Under the pieces are notes generated by a model, which saw only the letters and a list, made by a program, of their open reading frames with translations, searched no databases and was not told where the DNA came from. Below are positions 27,043 to 34,209 of a stretch of 64,000 nt of DNA, piece after piece. The first letter of the stretch is position 1, and each line of letters begins with the position of its first letter. The translations under genes and the position numbers were made by a program. This DNA comes from Pseudarthrobacter sulfonivorans (GTDB lineage Bacteria; Actinomycetota; Actinomycetes; Actinomycetales; Micrococcaceae). The stretch spans positions 62,001 to 126,000 of the forward strand of contig NZ_JANFCZ010000005.1 of NCBI RefSeq assembly GCF_024391045.1, given 5' to 3'.

Positions 27043-27068
27043 GGGCCCCTAGAAAACCCCCGGCCCAC

Positions 27069-28592
27069 CTAGTCCTGGAAGTACTCCACCTTCGCGCCGA
27101 TCGTGTTGAGCCGCTCGGCCAGGTCCTCATAGCCCCGTTCGATCACGTAGATGTTGCGCAGCTCGGAGACTCCCCGGGCAGCGAGCATGGCCAGCAGCAG
27201 GCAGGCGGCCGGTCGGAGGGCAGGCGGGCACCCCACCTCGGCGGCGCGCCACTTGGTGGGGCCGTTGACGTAGATCCGGTGCGGGTCCAGCAGCTGCACC
27301 TGGGCGCCCAGCCGGTTCAGCTCCGTGAGGTAGATGGCCCGGTTTTCGTAGACCCAGTCGTGGATCATGGTCTGGCCGTGCGCGTTGGCGGCGATGACCG
27401 CGAAGAACGGCAGGTTGTCGATGTTCAGCCCGGGGAACGGCATGGGGTGGATCTTGTCCTCCGGCGCCCGCAGCTCGGAGGGCTTTGTGGTCACATCCAC
27501 CAGCCGGGTGCGGCCGTTGCGCGCCATGTACTCCCCCGAGATCTCCAGCTGCTGGCCCATCTGCTCCAAGGTGGCCAGTTCGATCTCCATGAACTCGATG
27601 GGTACCCGTCGGATGGTCACCTCCGAGTTGGTGACGATGCCGGCGGTGATCAGGCTCATCGCTTCAATCGGATCCTCGGACGGGAAGTATTCGATGTCGG
27701 CGTCCACCCGCGGCTGCCCGGTGATCTTCAGGGTGGTGGTGCCCACGCCTTCGATCTGTACACCAAGCATCTCCAGGAAGAAACAGAGGTCCTGGACCAT
27801 ATAGTTGGGGCTGGCGTTGCGGATGATGGTGGTGCCCCGGCGGTGGGCTGCGGCCATGATGGCGTTTTCGGTCACAGTATCCCCGCGCTCGGTCAGCACG
27901 AACGAGCGGTTGTGGGTGTCCGGCCCGGGCGCCTGGACGGTGTAGAAGCCGGCCGTGGCCTCCACGGACAGCCCGAACTGGCGCAGCGCCTGCATGTGCG
28001 GCTCCACGGTTCGTGTGCCCAGGTCGCAGCCGCCGGCGTAAGGGAGGCGGTACTCCGAGCTCTCGTCCAACAGCGGACCCAGGAGCATGATGACGCTGCG
28101 GGTGCGGCGGGCCGCATCCACGTCCATCGCCGCCAGGTCCAGGACCTCCGGGCGGCGCAGTTGGAGGTCGGTGTCGTTAAGCCAGGTGCATTCCATTCCG
28201 ATACTGGTCAGGACTTCCACGATGCGGTTGACTTCTTCGATCCGGGCAAGGCGGCGGAGCACCGTGGTGCCGCGGTTGATCAGGCTGGCGCACAGCAGGG
28301 CCACACCGGCATTCTTGCTGCTGTTGACATCCACGGCGCCGGACAGGGTGCGGCCGCCTTCTATCCGCAGGTGGGTCATCTGCGGTTTGCCCACCTTGAC
28401 GATGCTGCGCTCGAAGATCGTTTCAAGCCGTTGGATCATTTTGAGGCTGAGGTTTTGCTTGCCCTGCTCCATCCGGGCGATGGCACTTTGGCTGGTCCCC
28501 AGCGCGTCGGCCAACTGGCCCTGCGTCCAGCCCTTCTCTATCCGGGCGTCCTTGAGCGTGGCGGCAATGTGCTCGGCAGTTTCCTGAGTCAT
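27069..28592 (-). CDS. HTH domain fused to MurA-like enolpyruvyl transferase
   Basis: 507-residue fusion. Residues 10-62 are an XRE-type helix-turn-helix (WTQGQLADALGTSQSAIARM). The remainder, from about 72, is a UDP-GlcNAc 1-carboxyvinyltransferase-like EPSP-synthase fold. Key MurA residues appear conserved: Lys93-Asn94 in NSSKNAGVALL (E. coli Lys22-Asn23) and Cys189 in AGGCDLGTRTVEPHM (E. coli Cys115). It could be a second MurA or a regulator that senses UDP-sugar. The canonical murA is not in this window. The mRNA is probably leaderless: TATTTT lies 6 nt before the ATG at 28590-28592, with no ribosome site. Confidence 0.88.
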   Translation of the reverse strand: MTQETAEHIAATLKDARIEKGWTQGQLADALGTSQSAIARMEQGKQNLSLKMIQRLETIFERSIVKVGKPQMTHLRIEGGRTLSGAVDVNSSKNAGVALLCASLINRGTTVLRRLARIEEVNRIVEVLTSIGMECTWLNDTDLQLRRPEVLDLAAMDVDAARRTRSVIMLLGPLLDESSEYRLPYAGGCDLGTRTVEPHMQALRQFGLSVEATAGFYTVQAPGPDTHNRSFVLTERGDTVTENAIMAAAHRRGTTIIRNASPNYMVQDLCFFLEMLGVQIEGVGTTTLKITGQPRVDADIEYFPSEDPIEAMSLITAGIVTNSEVTIRRVPIEFMEIELATLEQMGQQLEISGEYMARNGRTRLVDVTTKPSELRAPEDKIHPMPFPGLNIDNLPFFAVIAANAHGQTMIHDWVYENRAIYLTELNRLGAQVQLLDPHRIYVNGPTKWRAAEVGCPPALRPAACLLLAMLAARGVSELRNIYVIERGYEDLAERLNTIGAKVEYFQD

Positions 28593-28722
28593 GGCTAAAA
28601 AATATCACGGATGAGTTATTGGAGCAGCGTTTTATGCCGGGACACACACAATCGGCGAAACGATACCCATTTCATGCGATATCTTGCCGACCGGACAGGT
28701 CAAGGCCTCTCCAGCCCGAAGC

Positions 28723-29517
28723 CTACCGCCACACGAAGTTCCAGGTCCCCATCCCTGCCGCGGCACTCACCGCCGCGGCAGCAATCAGCACGCCGCCCAG
28801 GACCACCCAGGCGTCCAGGAGCGAGTAGGTGGATTCCCGGGCCCAGGTACGCTGGCCGGTACCGAACCCGCGCGCCTCCATCGTGACAGCCAGCCGGGAG
28901 GCCCGCCGGATCGCCTGGACCAGCAGCCCGAACCCCTGGCCAAGCGTGGCACGGAGCCGTTGCAGCGGGCCGCCGTGGGAGCCGACGCCGCGGGCACGCC
29001 GGGCCATGCCGATGGTCTGCCATTCCTCGGCCAGCAGCCCCACCAGCCGCATCGCCGCCAGGGTGCCGAGCACGAACCGGTGCGGGAGCCGGGCCTTCTG
29101 CGCGAGGGCGTCGGCAAGGTCTGTGGGGTCCGTGCAGGTCATCAGGAGGATCGCGGGCAGGGCTATGGCGAGGCCGCGGAGCATGAACCCGAGTCCCAGC
29201 TGAAGGGAACCTTCGCTGATGGACCAGATCCCGACGTCGAGGAGTACAGCGCCGCTGTCCGCTGCGACAATCGCCGTGCTCCAGCCGCCCACCGCTGCCG
29301 CGATGATGAGGGGCCAGCCGCGCTGCCAGAGCAGGCGCAGCGTCAGCCCGGCGAGCGGGAAGAGTGCCAGTTCGGCGGCTAGCGCCACGGAGGCGGACAC
29401 CCAGTCGATGGAGAGCGCCAGGACCAGGGTGATCAGGAAGACGGCGCCGAATTTGGCCAGCGGGTTGGCGCGCGTGAGCAGGGCGTGGTTGCCACTGAGC
29501 GTCAGGGCGTCCCTCAT
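28723..29517 (-). CDS. ykoC: ECF transporter T component (YkoC-like)
   Basis: 264-residue membrane subunit of an energy-coupling-factor importer. Multiple helices surround the two cytoplasmic coupling motifs with Ala-Arg-Gly: MARRARGVG and MEARGFGTG, the EcfT signature that contacts the ATPases. It is the last gene of the ykoE-ykoD-ykoC operon; its ATG overlaps the ykoD stop (ATGA). With its partners it should import a thiamine precursor or thiamine under TPP control. Confidence 0.92.
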   Translation of the reverse strand: MRDALTLSGNHALLTRANPLAKFGAVFLITLVLALSIDWVSASVALAAELALFPLAGLTLRLLWQRGWPLIIAAAVGGWSTAIVAADSGAVLLDVGIWSISEGSLQLGLGFMLRGLAIALPAILLMTCTDPTDLADALAQKARLPHRFVLGTLAAMRLVGLLAEEWQTIGMARRARGVGSHGGPLQRLRATLGQGFGLLVQAIRRASRLAVTMEARGFGTGQRTWARESTYSLLDAWVVLGGVLIAAAAVSAAAGMGTWNFVWR

Positions 29518-31151
29518 GCCGCGCCTGCTTCCTGGCGGGCGCCGCCACGCAGGGCCGGGCCCAGGCGCAGCTCGGTGCCGCCCAGGACGGCGGTGAATTC
29601 TTCGTCGTGGGTCACGGAGACCACGGACGTTCCGGCGTCGAGCAGTTCGGCGAGGAAGGAGGCCAGCTCGGCCCACGTGTTGGCGTCCTGGCCGAAAGTG
29701 GGTTCATCGAGCACCAGGACGCGCGGGTGGGCGGCGAGGACGGTGGCCACCGACAGCCGCCGCTTCTCGCCGCCGGACAGCGTGTACGGGTTCGCATCCA
29801 CCAGATGGGTCAGGCGCAGCCGCTCCAGGAGTTCGTCCACGCGTTCCTCCCCGTAGCCCAGGTGACGCGGACCGAACATCAACTCATCCAGCACCCGGCC
29901 GGTGACGAACTGGTGCTCGGGTTCCTGGAACACGGTGCCGATCCGGGAAATCAGCTGTTTGGCTTTCCATTTATAGGGGTCTATTCCGGCACCTTGGGAA
30001 AGTTCGACGGCGGCGGACACCTTGCCGCCCACCGGCGCCAGGAGTCCGGCGAGAGTCAGCGCAAACGTCGATTTTCCGGCGCCGTTGGGACCCGTGACGG
30101 TCAGGGCCTGGCCGGCGCGCACCTGGGCCGTGATGCCCGTCTGAACGGGCACCGGCGGGATGGTGCGGAACCCGCGGCGGCGTGGCCGCTCGCGGGAGAC
30201 GGCGACCTGCTCGGCGGCCAGCAGCAGGTCGCCGCCACCAGCAGTCGTGCCCGTCCGGGGCCGGGTTTCGGGAACATAGCCGGGTACCCACACGCCGGCT
30301 TTGATCAGCATGCTGCGGGCCTCTTCGAGCACCTGGTCCGGTGGCCCGTCCAGAAGGACGCCCGAGGTGCTGCCGGGCGCACCGGAACCGCCGCCCGGTC
30401 CGGACGCTGAGCCCGGCTGCAGCACCACGATCCGGTCCACCAGGTCCTTCCAGACGGACACGCGGTGTTCCACCACCACTAGGGTGGCGCCGGTCTTGTC
30501 GAGGCAGCGGCCCACGGCGTCCCGGACTTCGAGGACACCGGCGGGATCGAGGTTGGCGGTCGGTTCGTCCAGCAGGATCAGCCCGGGCCGCATGGCGAGG
30601 ATGCCGGCCAGCGCCAGCCGCTGCTTTTGCCCGCCGGACAGGGCCGACGTCGGGTGGTCCAGCGGGAGGCCCGCGGCACCGGGCTCCCCGGTGCCTGAGC
30701 CCGCACCGCCCGGACGTCCGGCACTGCGCAGCCCGACGTCGTCGAGCGCTTCCCGCACCCGCCGCCAGATTTCCTCGCGCGGCACGGCCAGGTTCTCGGC
30801 GCCAAATGCGACGTCGTCACCCAGTCGGGAGAGGACCACCTGCGTTTCAGGATCCTGCTGCATGAGTCCGGCCGCGCCGCGCCGGCTTCGCGGCGCAACG
30901 CCGTCGATCAGGAGCGAGCCGGTCTCGTCGGAGTCGTCCCCCTGGTCACCCAGCACCCCGGCGAGCGCGTGCAGCAGCGTTGATTTGCCGGCCCCGGAGG
31001 GCCCCAGGAGCAGCACCCGCTCACCCGGTGCGATGTCCAGGTCAAGCCCCTGGACGGCGGGAACGGTGCGGCCTGCATGCCGCCAGCCCCAGCCGCGGGC
31101 GGACACGGCGGCGGGGCGGACGGCGGAAGCGCCGGCGTCGGAAGCGGCCAT
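29514..31151 (-). CDS. ykoD: ECF transporter double ATPase (YkoD-like)
   Basis: 545-residue fusion of two ABC ATPase domains. Domain 1 has Walker A GPSGAGKST, Q-loop LMQQDPETQ, signature LSGGQKQR and Walker B LILLDEPTANLD. Domain 2 (from about residue 300) has GPNGAGKST, FQEPEHQF, LSGGEKRR and VLVLDEPTFGQD. Both sites look catalytically complete. A Gly/Ser/Pro-rich insert lies between the Q-loop and signature of domain 1, and another near its end (GSASGPGGGSGAPGSTSG). The start codon shares one base with the ykoE stop (TGATG), and the 3' end overlaps ykoC, so all three are cotranslated. Confidence 0.93.
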   Translation of the reverse strand: MAASDAGASAVRPAAVSARGWGWRHAGRTVPAVQGLDLDIAPGERVLLLGPSGAGKSTLLHALAGVLGDQGDDSDETGSLLIDGVAPRSRRGAAGLMQQDPETQVVLSRLGDDVAFGAENLAVPREEIWRRVREALDDVGLRSAGRPGGAGSGTGEPGAAGLPLDHPTSALSGGQKQRLALAGILAMRPGLILLDEPTANLDPAGVLEVRDAVGRCLDKTGATLVVVEHRVSVWKDLVDRIVVLQPGSASGPGGGSGAPGSTSGVLLDGPPDQVLEEARSMLIKAGVWVPGYVPETRPRTGTTAGGGDLLLAAEQVAVSRERPRRRGFRTIPPVPVQTGITAQVRAGQALTVTGPNGAGKSTFALTLAGLLAPVGGKVSAAVELSQGAGIDPYKWKAKQLISRIGTVFQEPEHQFVTGRVLDELMFGPRHLGYGEERVDELLERLRLTHLVDANPYTLSGGEKRRLSVATVLAAHPRVLVLDEPTFGQDANTWAELASFLAELLDAGTSVVSVTHDEEFTAVLGGTELRLGPALRGGARQEAGAA

Positions 31152-31771
31152 CAGCTGACGACGGGCTCCGAGGAGGCCTTCCGGGAAGCGAAGGAGCTCA
31201 GCACGCCGGTTTTGGCGAGGCCGCGGGTGGCCACCCATGACACGCCGCCCGCAATCACGGCACCGGAGATGGCGCAGAAGAGGATGTATGCGGCTTTATC
31301 GCCGGCCTCGTAGGCAATGTTCCAGCCCCAGGGAAGGAAGGAGTCGTTCAGGCCGCAGAACAGCCCCGCCCCGGCGCCGGCGAGCAGGGCGGTAGGCAGG
31401 TTGAACTTCTTGTAGGCGAAGGCGGCGAACACCAGTTCCGCGCCGAGGCCCTGCAGGATGCCGGAGATCAGCACGGTGGTGCCGTACTGGGAACCCATCA
31501 TGAGCTCGCCGGTGGCGGCAACGGCTTCGCAGAACAGCGCGGCGCCGGGTTTGCGGATGATGAGCATGCCCAGGACGGCCGGAATCATCCAGCCGCCGGC
31601 GATCAGGCCGGTCAAGGGCGGGTAAGTGGCGTTCATCGGCGCCGAGACCAGCGCCGCGCCCTGGTCCCAGGCCCAGAAGATGACGCCGCCGGCGATGGCG
31701 ATCAGGGCCGCCACCACGATGTCCACAACGCGCCAGGTATAACTGGGCTTCTTGGTGCTTACTGTTGTCAT
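31151..31771 (-). CDS. ykoE: ECF transporter S component, thiamine/HMP type (YkoE)
   Basis: 206-residue membrane protein, about six helices, matching the YkoE substrate-binding family (VVAALIAIAGGVIFWAWDQG and GGWMIPAVLGMLIIRKPGAALFCE). YkoE binds thiamine or its hydroxymethylpyrimidine precursor. The ATG at 31769-31771 has an AGGAGG site 6 nt upstream. A TPP riboswitch lies in the leader, which directly supports a thiamine-related substrate. First gene of ykoE-ykoD-ykoC. Confidence 0.93.
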   Translation of the reverse strand: MTTVSTKKPSYTWRVVDIVVAALIAIAGGVIFWAWDQGAALVSAPMNATYPPLTGLIAGGWMIPAVLGMLIIRKPGAALFCEAVAATGELMMGSQYGTTVLISGILQGLGAELVFAAFAYKKFNLPTALLAGAGAGLFCGLNDSFLPWGWNIAYEAGDKAAYILFCAISGAVIAGGVSWVATRGLAKTGVLSSFASRKASSEPVVS

Positions 31772-31856
31772 GTCAACCTCCTGAGGTACAGGAGGGGAGA
31801 GTATTCGCGGTTTCGGCCCGGCCTGCGCCGCCCGGATCCGGACACTCTGAGAAGCT

Positions 31857-31975
31857 CGACTCCCTTGCGCCGGTACTAACCGGATCAGGTTCGAGGGTCT
31901 GCGGCTGTCCGCACTCTCAGCGCCCATCCACCGGCTGCATCGCTGCAGTGCCCGACGGCGGCGCTCCCCTGTCGT
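31857..31975 (-). promoter_or_regulatory. TPP riboswitch of the ykoEDC operon
   Basis: On the minus strand the leader carries CTGAGAG followed by ACCCTCGAACCTGATCCGGT, TAGTACCGGCG and AAGGGAGTC, which is the classic thiamine-pyrophosphate (THI box) core. It lies about 85 nt before the ykoE start codon. TPP binding is expected to switch off the transporter when thiamine is plentiful. The outer boundary is approximate. Confidence 0.93.
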
Positions 31976-32037
31976 AAATAATTCCGCCCTGATGGGCGTG
32001 ATCCAGTTTACACCGCAGGCACGGTAGATTGTGGGCC

Positions 32038-32580
32038 ATGACTGCCGACTCCCCGCATATGACAGCGTTCGATCCCGATTCCACCGAGAATCAGGCTCCG
32101 GGTTCGCTCGAGGCACTCATCGCCAGGATCGACGCCGAGATCGGCGAACTGCAGTTCCCGCGGTTCACGAAGGACGATTCGCTGAGCCTGGGGCTGCTGC
32201 TCGTGGAGTTGGGCAAAACGCGCCGGCTGCCGATCGCCATCGACATCTCCAAGGGTGACCAGGTCCTGTTCCATGCGGCGCTGGAAGGTGCCACCGCCAA
32301 CAACGATCAGTGGATCCGGATGAAGCAGCGCGCAGCCGCCCGGTACGAAATCCCCTCGATGCTGGTGGGTCTGCGGGCCCGGCTGCGGGGTGGCCGGATC
32401 GAGGACCAGGGCTGGTATGACGAGTCGTTCTACGCGGCGCACGGCGGGTGCTTCCCGGTCTACGTCGCCGGTGTGGGTGCCGTGGCCACCGTGACGGTTT
32501 CTGGCCTGCCCCAGCAGCAGGATCACGATCTCGTGGTGGAGGCGCTCAGGGAGATCCTTGGGTCCATGCGCGCGGCGTAG
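32038..32580 (+). CDS. UPF0303/heme-degrading-domain family protein
   Basis: 180-residue soluble protein of the UPF0303 (YBR137W/HbpS-like) group. The C-terminal HGGCFPVYVAGVGAVATVTVSGLPQQQDHDLVVEAL is the family hallmark (cited by its first and last parts: HGGCFPVYV and VSGLPQQQDHDLVVEAL). Relatives bind heme or act in redox sensing, but the role here is open. The ATG at 32038 follows a -10 box TAGATT (32025-32030) by 7 nt with no ribosome site, so it is probably leaderless. It diverges from the TPP-controlled transporter. Confidence 0.88.
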   Translation: MTADSPHMTAFDPDSTENQAPGSLEALIARIDAEIGELQFPRFTKDDSLSLGLLLVELGKTRRLPIAIDISKGDQVLFHAALEGATANNDQWIRMKQRAAARYEIPSMLVGLRARLRGGRIEDQGWYDESFYAAHGGCFPVYVAGVGAVATVTVSGLPQQQDHDLVVEALREILGSMRAA

Positions 32581-32672
32581 GTGGTCTGTGTTGTGCCGGT
32601 GCTGTGCTGGCCGGCGGCCCGATCGCGTTAGGCTAAAGGCAGTCCCCGATCCGCCCAGAAGGAGTTCAACCC

Positions 32673-32936
32673 ATGAACCTGCTCATCAAGCTGCTCGGCA
32701 CGGCAGTCAGCCTCGGCGCCGGGTTTGTCGGCACCAAGCTGGTCAACACGGTGTGGGAGAAGTCCACCGGCAACAAGCCGCCCACAGGCAAGCACGAGGA
32801 CACCCCCACCAGCCTCCGCTCGGCCCTGACTTTCGCGCTGATCTCGGCCTCGGTCAGCACCATCATCCAGGTTCTCGCCAACCGCGGCACGCAGCGGGCC
32901 ATCGAGCGCTTCGCCAAGACCCAGGACATCGTCTAG
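32673..32936 (+). CDS. DUF4235 small membrane protein
   Basis: 87-residue protein with two hydrophobic segments (LLGTAVSLGAGFVGTKLVNTVW and ALTFALISASVSTIIQVLA) on either side of a polar loop, fitting the DUF4235 type found in actinobacteria. Function unknown; it likely sits in the cytoplasmic membrane. An AGAAGGAG site precedes the ATG. A TTAGGCT sequence at about 32628 may be its -10 region. It is convergent with the mnh operon, with a long inverted repeat between. Confidence 0.88.
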   Translation: MNLLIKLLGTAVSLGAGFVGTKLVNTVWEKSTGNKPPTGKHEDTPTSLRSALTFALISASVSTIIQVLANRGTQRAIERFAKTQDIV

Positions 32937-32938
32937 CC

Positions 32939-33003
32939 GGGTTTTTGTCCAGATAACCGTCGGTAAGCGGCCCCAAACCGGCATTTATCTGGACAAGAAA
33001 CCC
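32939..33003. terminator. Long inverted repeat between convergent genes, candidate two-way terminator
   Basis: GGGTTTTTGTCCAGATAA (32939-32956) and TTATCTGGACAAGAAACCC (32985-33003) are complementary apart from one extra base, giving an 18-bp stem with a 28-nt loop. It begins 2 bp after the DUF4235 stop and ends at the mnhG stop. The AT-rich arms lack a classic GC stem plus U-tract, so it may be a mobile or structured repeat rather than a terminator. Confidence 0.55.
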
Positions 33004-33399
33004 TCAGCTGTCGGAGGCCCCGTCGCGGGCGGACTTGGCCGCCTTCTGGACCACGGCTTCCAGGTCGTCGGAGCTGAGCAGCTCGCGGTGCATGTGCTTG
33101 GTGCGGTAACCGGAGCGGCCCACCATGTGCGCGGACACAGGCACGGTCAGCAACTGGAAAATCCACGCCACCAGCAGCACCGGCCACACCCACCACGTCC
33201 GCATCTGCAGGCCGACGGCCGCCAGGAGCAGGAACAGGCCCAACACCTGCGGCTTGGTGGCCGCGTGCATGCGGCTCAGCAGGTCGGGGAAGCGGAGAAG
33301 TCCGACGGCGGCCGCCAGGGACATTAGGGCGCCCGCCACCAGGAACACCGCCGTCACGGTGTCAATCACGTTATCCACCAGGCTCGCTTCAGGATTCAT
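33004..33399 (-). CDS. mnhG: Mrp antiporter subunit G
   Basis: 131-residue membrane protein with three helices (VTAVFLVAGALMSLAAAVG, VLGLFLLLAAVGLQM and VWPVLLVAWIFQLLTVPVS) and the MnhG/PhaG core RFPDLLSRMHAATKPQVLG. It is a small subunit of the multi-protein Na+(K+)/H+ antiporter. A hydrophilic C-terminal tail of about 40 residues follows the last helix. It overlaps mnhF by 11 bp and is last in the operon. Confidence 0.95.
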   Translation of the reverse strand: MNPEASLVDNVIDTVTAVFLVAGALMSLAAAVGLLRFPDLLSRMHAATKPQVLGLFLLLAAVGLQMRTWWVWPVLLVAWIFQLLTVPVSAHMVGRSGYRTKHMHRELLSSDDLEAVVQKAAKSARDGASDS

Positions 33400-33667
33400 G
33401 GGTGTGCTCCCGTCGGTCGGCCACGAAGCGCGCCACCGTGACGGAGCCGATAAAGCCGACTACCGACAGTGCCACGAGCAGCATCAGGTTGTTCAGGTGC
33501 CGGTTGACGGCCATGTCGATACACAGCGCTGCGCCGAGGATGGCCAGCAGGACGTCGGAGGCCAGCACCCGGTCCAGCAGCGAGGGGCCGCGGGCGATGC
33601 GGATGATGGCACCGGCGGCGGCCAGTGAGAGGATGACTGCCGTGACGGCCAGGACAATCTGCATCAT
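33389..33667 (-). CDS. mnhF: Mrp antiporter subunit F
   Basis: 92-residue membrane protein with three helices and the family motif RIARGPSLLDRVLASDVL, where the conserved Asp may take part in ion or proton handling. Its first ATG (33665-33667) overlaps the mnhE stop as ATGA; a second ATG follows directly. It is part of the mnhABCDEFG complex. Confidence 0.95.
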   Translation of the reverse strand: MMQIVLAVTAVILSLAAAGAIIRIARGPSLLDRVLASDVLLAILGAALCIDMAVNRHLNNLMLLVALSVVGFIGSVTVARFVADRREHTHES

Positions 33668-34209
33668 GCCGGGTTCTCCTGCCGCACTATTTCGAGTTCT
33701 TCCCTGCTGCCCATGATGCGGATCAGGCCGGCTTCGATGGAGCGGACTTCCTCGCGCAGCTTTTCCACGTCCTCGGGGGTGCTGATGTTGAGCGCATGCA
33801 GGTACAGGGTGGATGTTGAGCGGTCCACTTCCACCACGAGGGAACCAGGGATCAGCGAGATCACGTGTCCCACTGCGGTGACAATCAGGTCCTGACGGCT
33901 CCGGAGCGGGACAGCGACGACGGCGTTGATCACCTTGGGTCCGCGGACTGCGGCCAGGTACATGACTTCGATGCTCGCTGCCGCCACCCGGCCGAGGAAC
34001 CGCAGGGCGAAAGGCACCGCATGGAGGATGTTGAAGCGGCCGCTGAGTTCCACGGGCGGCAGATAGAACATACGGGCTACCAGCACGGCCAGCAGGGCGC
34101 CGAAGAGCAGGTTGCCGGGACTGAAGTCCTGCCACAGCGCACCCCAGACGATCACCAGCCACACCAGCAGGGGAAGCTCCTGGCGCAGGGAAATCCGGCG
34201 GCGAGTCAT
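33664..34209 (-). CDS. mnhE: Mrp antiporter subunit E
   Basis: 181-residue subunit with N-terminal helices (LPLLVWLVIVWGALW and LLFGALLAVLVARMFYLP) and a conserved cytoplasmic domain including LIPGSLVVEVDRSTSTLYLHAL, as in MnhE/MrpE. Stop/start overlaps (ATGA) link it to mnhD upstream and mnhF downstream, so the subunits are made in step. Confidence 0.95.
   Translation of the reverse strand: MTRRRISLRQELPLLVWLVIVWGALWQDFSPGNLLFGALLAVLVARMFYLPPVELSGRFNILHAVPFALRFLGRVAAASIEVMYLAAVRGPKVINAVVAVPLRSRQDLIVTAVGHVISLIPGSLVVEVDRSTSTLYLHALNISTPEDVEKLREEVRSIEAGLIRIMGSREELEIVRQENPA

Larger units (their letters stand above)
26331..27068. other. 738-bp gene-poor repeat island
   Basis: No intact gene of normal size is evident here. 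The region holds a 28-bp direct repeat pair, two copies of an 86-87-bp palindromic element, a short tandem repeat, and two tiny overlapping frames between the palindromic elements that look like decayed coding sequence. Each is listed separately. Composition stays GC-rich like the surroundings. Confidence 0.7.

Noticed and set aside
29514..31151. Double ATPase gene as a cobalt (CbiO) system
   Set aside because: The TPP riboswitch and YkoE-type S component point to thiamine-related transport, and no cbiM/N is present.
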